A stretch of 64,000 bases of DNA, taken from positions 72,001 to 136,000 of the forward strand of contig JAUJYZ010000847.1 in assembly GCA_033675265.1 (NCBI GenBank). The letters are read 5' to 3'. Each line of letters begins with the position of its first letter. Within the stretch, counting starts at the first letter, position 1. Below the pieces are notes generated by a model, which made no database searches, was not told the DNA's origin, and was given only the letters and a program-made list of their open reading frames with translations. The position numbers and the translations under genes are program-made. This DNA is from Actinostola sp. cb2023 (Eukaryota > Cnidaria > Anthozoa > Actiniaria > Actinostolidae). Shown piece after piece: positions 45,890-58,700 of the stretch.

Positions 45890-47950
45890 ACTGGTCGCAA
45901 AAATAAGCGCTCTCCTTCAAATAAGCGTCGCCCCACCCCTCTCCCCAAGAAAATAAAATTACACTGGGCAAAAATGTACCTGTAGCAAAATTATCTAAAA
46001 CAAAAAATTTGAGGTCACGTGACCAGGACTTTTGTCACCCCCGGGAAGAAAAGGTCACTGACCACTTCGGTTTGTTAGGGTTGGAGTTAACTCAAAACTA
46101 GGGTTAGAGTTATTCTTTTTTTGGCCCTTGGGTTAGTTCTTCAAAGCTTTACCTCTAAACAAACAAAAAGAAGGAAGCTAGGGTTAGATTTGACTGAAAG
46201 CTGGCTTAGGGACTACTATACTAGGGTTAGTCACGTGACAAGCATCATTATATTCTCCCCCCTGGATCAAACAAAGAAAGCGTTTTTCTCCAACTGGTGG
46301 TGAGCTATTTATCCAAAGGGCGGTTTTAGTCCAGTGACAAGCTATGCCTACATTTCACGGAAACAAGAAACACTTATCCCCCTGGATCACCATAGACCAA
46401 ACTTGAGCTTGGGTTTAAAAAGTATTGTCAATCATTAAGAACTTCACAAGGCTCTCCGAGACAATGAGACTCCCCATTGCCAGAAGGCTTCCCGTTGATT
46501 AAGAGATAATTGCATTAGGGTTTTGCGCCTAGATTCATTATCGGATAATGCGGCCTTTTTGCGTTAGATTTTTTTTTTTTACTAAACGCTGACCAGCAAG
46601 CACACATTCTCTCCCCAACCACGTCCAACGGCAAGTGCGCGTAACAACTAACGGTAATTCAAACATTAACAACGGGTGACGTAAGTCTCAAGGGGAAGCC
46701 GCACGTACGGAATCCGTTCTGCGTCACATGACGTAGTCTGCGGGAAGCCTGCCATGTCAATGTGTGCCACATTGCCATTGTGTCAAGGTCGCGTCATGTG
46801 AGGGAGTTTAAGCTTTACAAAATCTACGAACACACCATTCCAACGGAATTTAAACTCGTTGTAAATAAGCTTAACCTGCACATCCCAGTGGGACGGCGTC
46901 GTGTCACAGGGAAGTAAGCTTTACATATCTTTTTCTGTTCGGGGTTTCCATTAGAGAAATTAGTCCATGAGCCTCGTAACTACTGTAAGGTTACTTCAAG
47001 CACGAATAAGGACGGAAGGTCCAGGAAAAGCCAAAGAAGAGAACTTAGGAACACTCCACTCCAATACAATTCAAGACCACTCACACCAACGCAACAAAAT
47101 TTAGGAGGGGGTAACCCAAACAATGGCTAATCCAGACACACAGACCACCCTGTTCGGTTTCGTACATTAGGATTTTTAGTCCAAGGCCTATTACCACAAC
47201 ACCAAGGTTCATCACGCCACAGGGATAAGAAGGTATGAAACTCCGGAAGACGAGAAGTTAATTTAAACTTCCGGATTAACGATGAAGAGGACGGCGACTC
47301 TAATTGTGAAAACGACCCGTCCGGTTCGCAAAAAATAAGCGCTCTCTTTCAAATAAGCGCCCCGGTCCCCACCCCTCTCCCCAAGAAATAAAAATACACT
47401 GGGTAGCCAAATTATCTAAAACAAAAAAAAAAAGAGGTCACGTGACCAGGACTTTTGTCACCCCCGGGAAGAAGTTAGGGTTGGGGTTAACTCAAAACTA
47501 GGGTTAGGGTAACGATTCAGGCTTAGGGTTATTCTTTTTTGGCCCTTGGGTTAGTTCTGGAAGCTAGGGTTAGATTTGACTGAAGGCTGGCTTAGGGGCT
47601 ATACTAGGGTTAGTCACGTGACAAGCATCACTCCCCCTGGATCACCATAGACCAAACTTGGGAGCTATTTATCAAAGTATTTGCGGTTTACTCAGAAGGC
47701 TCCCGAGAAGAGATAATGTGTTTGCGTTGATTAACGGTAATTCATTATCGGGTTTTGCGCTCGATTTCTTGAGAATCGTGATAAAATAAAGAGAACTTAA
47801 TCCGGCTCTAACATCGGATGACGTAAGTCTCAAGGGGAAGCCGCACGTACGGACGTCAATGTTCTGCGACTTGCCATGACCCCGATACTGTGTATAGCCC
47901 GTGCCCTTCGTGCCAAGGTCGCGTCATGTCCAGGGAGGTTTACAAAATCT
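45890..47950. repeat. Imperfect segmental duplication rich in CTAGGGTTAG words
   Basis: Blocks at about 45900-46320 and 47325-47660 share CACCCCTCTCCCCAAGAAA, GGTCACGTGACCAGGACTTT, CACCCCCGGGAAGAA and several (A)CTAGGGTTAG(A/G) words. A further pair (46675 and 47815) shares GACGTAAGTCTCAAGGGGAA and GCCGCACGTACGGA. Offsets differ (about 1.43 and 1.14 kb), so indels separate the copies. All within the pseudogene intron. I see no gene in it. Confidence 0.7.
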
Positions 47951-48890
47951 ACGACGGCGACGTCCACCGGAAGTGTAAATAACTTCTGTTCGGGGTTTTG
48001 TACATTAGAGATTTAGTCCAAGCCTAAGCCTGTGAGGTTACTTTATCCACAGGGAATACCAACTATGAAGGTATGAAACCCTGAACAGAAGTTATGTACA
48101 CTTCCGAATTACGACGCGACGTGAAAGAGGACGGCGACGAATAATTGTGAAAACGACCGTTGGCGTCCTCACGTCATGAAGAGGACGTGAAAACAAGTGA
48201 AATGGCGTCGTGAACTTAATTGCGTTGTCACGGTAGTCACGCAATGACCAAATGTGATATATTCGTCATCTAACGTCGCGTTCTCACGTCGCGTCGTGTT
48301 TGTTAAATCTCTCTATTGTCTTGTTGTGCGAGTCAGTGAACTCAAAATGCATTTCACACACCCGAAATGTTTTAGTTTGCTAATGCGTAAACAGAAACGC
48401 AAACTTATTACTCGGGCTACCTGGGACGCACTACGAGGACGCACTATAAAAGGAGAGGTACCTTCATCTCGAACGAGTATAAGTCTCAGCTATGAACAAG
48501 AAGTATTACTGGTGACGTTGGTGGGAAAAATTATTGTCATCAATGAAGCTCGATTGTTCCTATATGCATCAGAATAACAAGAATATAGGTGTTGTCTCTG
48601 GCTTGAAGTTTATAATTATTATTGATTTTTTTATTTTATTTAACGTAATACAATCAGAGTCCATACTTACTGATTAAAGCCTTTCCTGCACCTTTATATA
48701 CCGGTACATCAGTCCTTTTGCACACCTCCAATACTTTCATAACGTTGATACATACTTGATCCAGGCCTGTATTTCCACCAACACACGTGACAGCAACGAT
48801 GTCGATGTCATCTCGACTGAGAGCGAAAATCAGCGCAAAGGCATCGTCAACTCCAGCATCACAATCGATGATGAATTTTCTCTTTGACAT

Positions 48891-49706
48891 GGTTAATCGT
48901 ATGATGTTCAAGTTTTAAATTTAGATTCTACGCACTGGTAGAGAAGAGATATAGCTGTGGGCGGCGGATCGCACGCAAATGGCCTAAGTGCAAGAGATCA
49001 TCAGAATATATACAGTGTTTTACGCAGGCTATTGGATCAAGAATGCTCGAAATTCACGCACGTTCGTTGCGCGTGCCGGAAAAGCTATCAAAGAGGCGTA
49101 TCAGTTAATTAACCCCTCTAAGTGTAGAGACGTACTGGACTCGAGTGGACTGGACTGGATATCAGTAAAACATGGACTGGACTGAAAAAAAATCTGTAAA
49201 ACATATATATTGCGCATTTCCCTAAACAATGAACCTACTTTACTCCAAAATCAAACCTCATTGTTCTTTTCATTTTTAATTAAATATAACCGCCTTAGGT
49301 GGAGGGGGGAGGGGGAGTATTGCATTCGCGCTACGATTGATGCGCTCTATATATAGCTACGCGCTACAATAATATATAACCACACCAACAACAAGCGATA
49401 AGCTTGACTTGTACAGTCTCATGTATTAGAGTACGATTTTTGTGGATTGTGAAATATTACAATTCATTTTTAAATGTCATTGTGCATTACTATGTAGCCT
49501 CCCTTACTTAATTGTTTTATTCTCATATGGGCTTCCTGTGGTAAGAGAAGGACGTGAAGGGGACTTAGACGAGTGTGTCAACTTCTCCTGGGTTTGATTC
49601 TTCTCTCTTTCGTATGCGCCACAGGAAGCCCACATTTCTTCAGAAGAGCCTAATAATCATGTATCGCGATAAAAAGGAATTTTAAATTTTATAAGATCAT
49701 TTCTGT
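48891..49706. other. Intergenic between hydrolase pseudogene and SASH1-like gene
   Basis: No gene is visible. The only structured element is the small foldback at 49528-49634. Candidate SASH1 polyadenylation words (AATTAAATATAA complement) are not distinctive. Confidence 0.4.
49528..49634. mobile_element. 105-bp element bounded by TGGGCTTCCTGTGG ends
   Basis: TATGGGCTTCCTGTGGTAAG at the left and GCCACAGGAAGCCCACA at the right. The interior contains GGGTTTGATTC, close to a pol III B-box. It is the smallest clean member of the CTTCCTGTGG family here. Confidence 0.75.
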
Positions 49707-52700
49707 TCATCTGGACATTCGTTCCACAGAAGCGAGCAAGCGGCGCATGTGCCTCAGGTCGACCACACCTGCGTATTCAAAGTGTTTTTGTTTCAGGTAA
49801 GGCATGGCGTTCATATCATCATACTCGACTTCTTTTAGATTGTCAATGTACATGGGAAGTCCTAAGGAGATTAACCACTCCTCGAGTGTACCTACTTGGC
49901 CGAGATGATCGGGCTCTTGAGGATAAAGGGACACGTCACATGGAATCTGTGGACCCAATCAGAGTAGAGATTGCTGTAAATGGAGGTGTGTACACATGAG
50001 CCAACGTAATACGCGATATGCAGAAGAGGCGTAGGATTATGATATGATTCAGGGGCGGATCCAGGATTTTTTTAGGAGGGGGTGCACCATCTTTTAGGAG
50101 GGGGTGCACCATCTTTTAGGAGGGGGTGCACCATTTATGATCAGGACATACAAAAACTCAAGCAACAATAACACAGATATCAGCTCATCCTGGGGGAGAG
50201 GGGGTGCGCACCCTCTGCACCCCTCCCCTAGATCCGCCCCTGTGATTCATGATGGTCATTGAACTGAGTGGAGTGCAATTTGGTCTGATCATGAAATCAT
50301 GCATAGTTTTTAGCCGCGCGAGGTATGGGTGCGAAAATGGCACGAGGATTTTTAAAATAGGTCAGTCACATCACAATCTTTCTTGAAAAGAAACTCGAAA
50401 ACTAGACGGTAATCCCCCCCCCCCCCCCCCTAGTTTTACAGTATTGTATCTTCATACAATCCAAAAGCCACTGACGCAATATTAAACAAAATGACACTAT
50501 GAAAATTTTTTTAACGCAAAATCGCGATTTCGAGTGACTGTACCGAACTTTAGAGTTCCTAGTTAAAATGAAAAATCGAGAAACAAAATGTCATAATACT
50601 AAATCCAAAAAAGATTCACTGTGGAAAACTTACATGTAATTGGGTTTTTATTTTTTTAATGAAAAAGTGACCGTTATTACAGCTCGCCTAGCGTCGCTAA
50701 GGTAACCTTACACGTGATCAGTTCTATGAAAATTGAATCCTAAACTCATGATATTTAATGTGGACAGCCATTCAGGGATCAAGGTATACTCTGTAATAAC
50801 TATAAAATATGTTTTCCTATTGGTTTCAAAACTCTCAAAACCATATGTAGCCACCTTAATAGTGATATCAAATGAATATTATTAATACGATTAATGCATT
50901 AACGCAAAAGGTCTTGTGAAATATGCCTGGTTTTCATTAGCGACATAAGTGTAAGAACTCGTGTCATGTGAAACGGGCCCGATGCACGTACACGAAGTGG
51001 GGGAAATGATCCTTATGCTTGCGTCGGACCCATTTTCACAATACAATAACGCCTTATGCTTGCGTCTGAATACCAGGCTTTAAACACAAGCATGGTTATT
51101 AAATTGAGTCACTACGCATGCGTATGGCGTTTGCGCTGTGCTTCCTCTTCAAACGCCATTTTTCTCCTTTCTGGTCTTCCTGGTTCTCTATTAACCGGGA
51201 GAACTGGGAACTGATCCAGTCCTCTCGACCTCATGAAGAAAAGGGACTCGAGAGAAGATTACTTGGTAAAACTCTACAACAAAAATGCTACACGGCAAAC
51301 AGGAATTACTCGGGTTACCGATGAAAGCCCTTAAAAATTTACTCGGGTTACTTACCAATGAACGGCCCTTTTCTTTTAGTTTTGTGCAACGTATTTTATC
51401 CATAATTTCGACGACCTCTTTTTGGGATCTTCTCATTTCTTCAGTATATCTGTCTACTAGATTGATAGGTATCACCCAGCATCCATCCTGAAAAAAAAAA
51501 TGCAACACCATGATTGGTTTATTAGAGACTTCCAGCAGCCCGAGGTGACACGCAGCTGCTCAGAAGAGCTGTTGTGATTGGATAATACAAACAATAGAAT
51601 TCATTATCTACTATTGTCCACTCTTGAATTCTGTTTAGGTCCACCTCAGATTCATTCGATTCACTGTGAATGTAATGTATTTGGAATTTGATTAAATTAA
51701 ATTAAATTAAACTCGCCAGTTCTTTTGTTTTAATTTAATTCTATTGTTTTAATCTAATAGTCTTGATCCAATTGGCATAGATCTTCTAAGGCCTAGTTCA
51801 GACGTCGTGCTAATCATGAGCCGTTCTCATTTCAAATAATAGATGAGGCGGCTTCTTTTGAAGTAATTAAGAACGGCTCTTGGAAAGTACGCGTTTGAAC
51901 TAGGCCTAAGAGCTGCAGGCCTGCCCAGCAGTAATTACCTCGTTTGTGCTTTTCAGTGGCATTGTTTACCACCGTTGTAGTAATCCTGCATTAGAATCGT
52001 TTTTGTACGAGTGGGAAACGGAATTGACGACATTCTATTCAACCAATCACAGCGCACAAAATCATTGCTCAACCAATCAGAATGTTTGGACACGGTCACG
52101 GCACAGTACCATCCCCACACGAACCTTACCTGCTTCCCACTCATGTGAAAACGACTCTGCAGCATTCACAGTGTCTCTTGAGGAAGGGCAATGTTAAAGT
52201 AAAGTAAAAGCCGTATTTAACGTCCGTAACCCCTTTCAGTCGAAACTGTTCTCCCAGGAGGTGGACGGTGCGCCCTTTACCCCCTCCCTCCATCAGTGCT
52301 CTGTCTTACGGGTATTTAAAGTGCCTATGAAACGAAAATGTCGATCCTTATTTTATTGTACATTATTGTTGTTTGGTCTTTCTCTGAACATTTGCTGTAT
52401 TTAAACATCGACTTTGAGCGTGCGAACATTTTCTTTTCGCGGTTCGAAAATTCTCATTTTCAACCAAAATGTGCGACAAGAGACTGGGCCCTTGACAATG
52501 GCTCGGTGACGTCATAAATTGTGTATGACTTTGTTTGCACAACTTATGACATCACATTTCTATAGTTTGACCGAGCGGGAATTGTCGCACTTTGAAACCC
52601 AAAATGCCCAACTTCGTGCGCGAAATAAAAAATGTTCCTGAAGCTCAATTCACTTTTTATTAACGCCATGTAAACAAGCAAATAGTAAACTTTCGTAGTA

Positions 52701-55700
52701 GAAATAAAAACGGGGTCTGTTTTTTCGTTTCATAGGCACTTTAAAGCTGCACTGAGCTACACGGATTAGAGGGAAGTCGAAACAAGGATGCGAGGTCATG
52801 AAGAATCGAACCGGGTACCTCTCGCATAGTAGGCCGCGCACTAAACAACTAAGCCATCATTGCATGTTCATGTGAAGAATTATCAGTATATAGACCGAAT
52901 GCAATGATGGCGTCCAATGTGTTCATGTGGAAACACAAAAGCATTTTCACCTGTATGAGGCAAGTCAGTCCAGAACAATGGCAATTGAAATTGGACACCA
53001 TTGTTGCTTTCGGCGTCTTGCTCTGTTCCTTTGATCAGTGCAAAGAGTACAAATACTACTTACTTGACTAGAATACGGTGTGTCTGTCAGGTCTATTTGT
53101 TCAATTCGCAACCGTCTCTGGATCAAATCTGACAATGAATGAGAGGGTCGTTTTCGCGGTACAGGAAAATCAGGGACATTTAATGAAGATGCTTGATCAG
53201 CGGTTACTCCAGTACCCTTCTCATCTAGGTCCTCTTTCAATAAGGTCCATGGTTTAGCTGGTGGTTTTGGTGGTAGCTTAGGTTTCTTTTTCACAACGGG
53301 TTTAGGTTTTGTCACAGGGGGTGGTGCTGCGACAGATTTTGGTTTTAATGGCGGTTCCTTGTCATGCGCACTGGGTGCTGTGATAAACCCACCACCATCT
53401 TGTGTATCATCTTTAGGAAAGACTTTTTCTCTAAGTTTTAAAGAAGGTCTTGGTGGTTTAATAACAATGTTTTTGCATTCCACTTCCTCGTGGTATATGT
53501 CACGTGGTTCCTCCTTCAAAACAACTTCCGGTGGAGGAAGCGGAAATACGTCATCATCCAAAGAATCCCTATTTGAATTAACGCTATTATTTTTAGTTCG
53601 TGAAGGCAAATCCTTCAATTGTTCTGAATTATCTATAATCTGTTCACATTTATCCTGTTCCATTAGTAAAGTTGATGGAGGAGAAGGTAGCTTCTCTTCT
53701 AAATCATTTCTCGAAGTCTCCCCAGCAGACGACCTTTTTGGCGGTAGTAATGGCGGCTTGGGTGCCTTTTCAGGTACCTTAGCTGGCGTACTTTCACTGT
53801 CATTCCCAATCCCTGAAGTCTGAAGAACAGGGGCGGTGGCTTGTCGGGGAAAAGGTCTAGGGGGTGGGAGTGGGGCTTTACGTGCTGAATTAGGGGGAGG
53901 GGGTGCCTTGTGTGAAGGAGGGAGTGGTAAAGAACCCTTTCTGCTTAAAGATGGGTTTTTGGGTCTTCCATTTCTTGGTAGAGTACTAATATGACCAGGT
54001 GCTAGGTTTTCTGTGAAGGAAAAGAAAGAGAGAACATAAGCTGTTGCGAAGTACTTTTAGTTCTTATGCCATGACAACCATATTTGGGTGTGTTTCCAGG
54101 CCCAGGAATCCAGCTCTTGACCGTAACAAAGCAGTGTCCGCAATAGTGTCCGTAAGGCGAGAGAAATTCACTGTGTTATATTCAATGAGCCATTTTTTTT
54201 AAGTTTATCATTTCCACAATACCTTCTTCTGCTGATCCTCGTTTCGAGAAAACATTCTTAATTTCGTCAATATATCGTTTCTCAGGATGAAGCGCTAAGC
54301 CACGTTTTCCAGGACTGCCTTGGGTTTCCGAATCCTCAATAGTACCTAGTCGGTCGACAGCATCTGAACTACTGGATGAACTGTGTAACGACGATGTTGA
54401 ATGAATCTGATAAAGCAGACAAACAAGTCAAGTCACAAAATACAGGCAAAGAAATCAATATTATAATAATTTCGCAGACATTGTTGGGTTCGCCAACATA
54501 TTACGTGGTTTTTCCACCGTATTGTATATTGTAGCGTGAATTCTCCACCATATTGTAGCGTGATTTCTCCACCATATTGTAACATGGGTTCTCCACCATA
54601 TTGTAAAATGATTCTCCACCATATTGTAACATGGATTCTCCACAATATTGTAACATGGATTCTCCACAATATTGTAACATGAAGACTCCACCATATTGTA
54701 ACATGGATTCTCCACTATATTGTAACATGGGATCTCCACCATATTGTAACATGGGATCTCCACCATATTGTAACATGGGATCTCCACCATACTGTAATAT
54801 GGGATCTCCACCATATTGTAACATGGGATCTCCACCATATTGTAACATGGGATCTCCACCATATTGTAACATGGGATCTCCACCATATTGTAACATGGGA
54901 TCTCCACCATATTGTAACATGGGATCTCCACCATATTGTAACATGGGTTCTCCACCATATTGTAACATGAGATCTCCACCATATTGTAATATGGGTTCTC
55001 TAAGTGCATCACCTTCGCAAACAAAAATTCGCTCAACTTAAGCAACTTGACAGAAAGGTGAAATTTAAAGGGATTTCAAATCCTACAGTAGGCCACCGCA
55101 ATTTTCTTTACCTGATTATATTTAGCACTTCTAACAAGATCGTGAGCGGTCTTCCTGTGTTCAGCAGGGGAGGGATCTGGGGAGGAGTCAGAAGGCACAT
55201 TCGTACTGTCATCCTCTGAGCTAGTATTTGCCACGACCTCTGTGTAAATATCATAAAAGTTAGAAATAATAACAGCAATAGTGCGAGCCGTCTCTTTATT
55301 TTCTATTCTGAAGTTATTATTTTAAGTAATCGAGCACAATACCGGGAGTGAATAACCACTAACCAACGTAAACGCACCCCCAATATAGTCAGCGGTTATT
55401 AACTCTCCCACGTCTCGCTCGATATCTTCAGAATATAAACTAACAAAGAGACGGCTCAGTCTGTCTAGAATCCACGAAAGTAGTATATCACCCCCAATAT
55501 AGTACGTTGGTCAGCGGTTATTAACTCTCCCACTTCTCGCATGTAAACTAATTAGGAGACGGCTCGCAGTCTGCACTAGTATCCAATGAAAGTAGTATAT
55601 GGGCCTTAGTTCTCTTTGGTCAGAAATGACACTGAGTGTGCCCTTTTCATCAGCCAATCAAAATCGAGTAATTCTGCCCTCACCTTGGGGTGCATAAAAT

Positions 55701-58700
55701 ACAGCACTAGATTCATCCTTTGGAATGCCCTTCGGTGCCGAGGAGAATGCTCCTGACACACGTTTGATACTCAGTCTTGAAAACGAATGAGGGGACTTGG
55801 GAGAAAACTTGGGCTTTATTGATTTAGACTGCAATAAACAAGGTTTTGTTGTTAGTAAACTGAGAGAAAGTAACTTAAGATAGAAAGAAAATTGAATGAA
55901 TGAATGAAGAAAGGATCATTAACTTTGTAACTTTAATCATCATTGTCATTATCATCATCACTACTATTAGTACAACTATCACTACTACTACCATCATAAT
56001 AATTATCATCATCATCATCAACACCACTTGTCAACACAACACTGCAAAAGTCAAGATGGACCACGGCTAACTTTTCATTGTCATAAATGACTTCAAATCA
56101 ATTAAACTTCATCATTATCATCAGCACCACCACAATCACCACCACCACCACCACCACCACAATCATCACCACCACCACAATCATCATTGATCACCACCAC
56201 AATCATCATCACCACCACCACAACCATCATCACCACCACCACCACAATCATCACCACCACCACCACCACACCATCATCATCACTACCACCACATCATCAT
56301 CACCACCACCACAATCATCCACCACCACCACCACGATCATCATCACCACCACAATCATCATCACCACCACAATCATCATCACCACCACAATCATCATCAC
56401 CACCACCACTACCAGATACCATCATTCTCCAGATTTTCGACTATTACACACACTGTCTTGTACTTTTAATGTTTTTCTACAGAAATTGTATGTTTTAGAA
56501 ATGATTTTGTAACAAACCTTTGGTATATTGGAATCTTCCTCAAAGCTGAAACACAACATATATATATAATTGTGAAATAAATCATTATCAATTAATTAAC
56601 TAAAATGATTAAACTCATTAATAATCTTGAGGACAAAACAAAGAAAATCATGAGGAGGTCTGAAAACAAATTTTGTGTGTGTCAGGGAGGGGGAGGCTTG
56701 GGAGGATAGTTTTCCCCTTCTCTCCTCACCCTCCCCCCCCCCCAAACAATGCAGACTGTCAGTTAACCCCTTTATTTATCAAACTCATTAATCATAAAAT
56801 CTTCAAAAACTCATGCATAATTAATGAGCAATTCGTCCAAATCAGAAGGACAAACTGTTTCCTATCATCAAAATTGCATGTACCACTTATACCTGGTCGA
56901 AAGCACTGTACAATATTCGCGTCCGATCTTATATTTAAGAATCTCTAATGAGGATGGCTTTATATATATAAAATATAGGGAAGGTCTCTTGCTCGTTTAT
57001 TAAACAGTACATAACAGTCTGTGGAGTGGTTTGTAAATCTGATACAAAACCATCCTCATAGATCTACATAAACTTTAACTTTGATTTTCTTAGTGAAAAC
57101 TACTTGTGTCATCAAAATTATAGTAAAACATGAAATAATACATCTGTGCACTGGATGAGCAGTCAGTTTACAACTTTTGCACAGCATTGTATCTGATCTA
57201 CAAACTCTTGCCTTTGTCTCAGGATTGTAAATCAGATAAGACACTGATGCTCATACTTGTACAAAAAAAGTTATAACTAATAATAATAATTTTTTGATTT
57301 ACATTTTTTGATCAACAGTGCATTACAAGTTGATATACGGTATCTTATAAAAACCTACTTTTAATTTAAAAAAACTGATACAAGAATGATTTAAAAACTT
57401 ACACAAAAATAATAATTATGATAAACTAAGCAGCTAGAACCCCAATTACTGTTCATGGGTCAGTTGAACATTTCCCACCTTAATAATTTCTGCATTGCAT
57501 CTTCTACTGTAATTTCGTGGTCTCTAACACCTTTCATAAGATTGATTCTATCTTCCTCGCTCATAGTCATATCACAAGCAGCTATTTCTGAACCAGGTCT
57601 ACTCATTGTCTTCTTCTTTGTACTTCGCCCAAAGATTCCTCGTTTTAGTTTGTGGTGACTTTTTGGTGACTCTTCCTCACTACACGAGCTACTCTGAAAT
57701 ACAAAGAAAGGACATGTTAAAGATGGGATGAAAAGATGAGATAGGAAGGATGGATATGAAATGGTGAAATGAAAGAAAACTAGGTGGAAGAGATGATGTG
57801 TATAAAACGAAATAAGAAAATATTTCAAGTATTAAAATGATGGCCCTGAAAGCAGCCGACAGAGTTCACAGCAGGTTGTGAAATTCTGAGAATGGTAAAA
57901 AATGGAATTTATTTTTTGGTAATTACATGTATGTGAGATGTTTGAGATGAAGACGTTGTATGGTTAAGATGGTATGAAAGAAAATCAGATAAAATGAAGA
58001 TTGGATGAAACCAAAATGGAATATAAGACAAAAAGTAAATGAGATTACATGAAAGTGAATGAGATATAACAAATAAAATAACTAGATTTTTATATTATGT
58101 ACTGTTTAAAAAACGAGCAGGAGTTTTTTATCGGGTATAAAACCATGAGGCGAAGCCCACGATCTGCAAGGTTATTGAACAGCTTCAAAAACGATATTCC
58201 AAAGTAATACATTTTGGGATGATTTCAGTAAGAAAACAGCAAGGAAAACACAAACATAGCAGTATCATGTTGCTTCTAACGCCTCACACATGTTCACCGA
58301 TACTACTGATACTCTCAAAAAGATCCCACATTTGAACAACAGTCCGAAACTGGGAGGTCAATGATACAACACCAATATGAGACCTTCCATTATTAGTTGG
58401 TATGAATTGCTCATTAATTATGCATGATTTTTGAAAGAATATTATAAATATATTATAGATTTTAAAAATATATATGCATGGAACTTCAGTTGACACCGTC
58501 TGGACTGGATTACTTACTGTTCTTGTTTCCTTTGAAGTTGGTACCTTCTTGTGTTCTTTTTCATAACTAAATAAGAAAAATGCATGAACTTATTGCTGTC
58601 CAGAGAATTGTAAGAAAATTAATCACACTTGTGAAATATTGCATTTCAGTGAAGTTATAGCATTTCAATATGTGGACAAATAATAATAATAATAATTTAA

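Larger units (their letters stand above)
43868..48890 (-). pseudogene. Inverted second copy of the nucleoside hydrolase, disrupted
   Basis: Same two-exon structure as the gene at 38139: exon 1 at 48671-48890 (220 nt, same phase-1 donor, DCDAGVDDA intact) and exon 2 at 43868-44612. Exon 2 has a 3-nt insertion (CTA) after the NFNSDVD codons that makes an in-frame TAA at 44293-44295; compare GATGTTGAATCA in the intact copy. Further in-frame indels are +6 near SQKQGSGHG and -3 near CLKEP, and a +2 indel near the 3' end (GTTGATATACAAG versus GTTGGTACAAG) frameshifts the last 17 or so residues. Without these, sequence identity to the first copy is very high, so the duplication is fairly recent. The intron (about 4 kb) is longer. 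A truncated product of about 180 residues is possible. Confidence 0.88.

Noticed and set aside
46070..47620. True telomere or subtelomere
   Set aside because: TAGGGTTAG words are few, interrupted and embedded in unique sequence within an intron.
54461..55045. Long open frames on both strands reading MVEIPCYN or CNMGSPPY octapeptides
   Set aside because: The 24-bp unit is divisible by three and stop-poor, so all such frames are artefacts of an intronic minisatellite in the SASH1-like gene.
56087..56512. His/Thr/Pro-rich frames
   Set aside because: Translations of the CAC/ATC compound microsatellite in a SASH1 intron.
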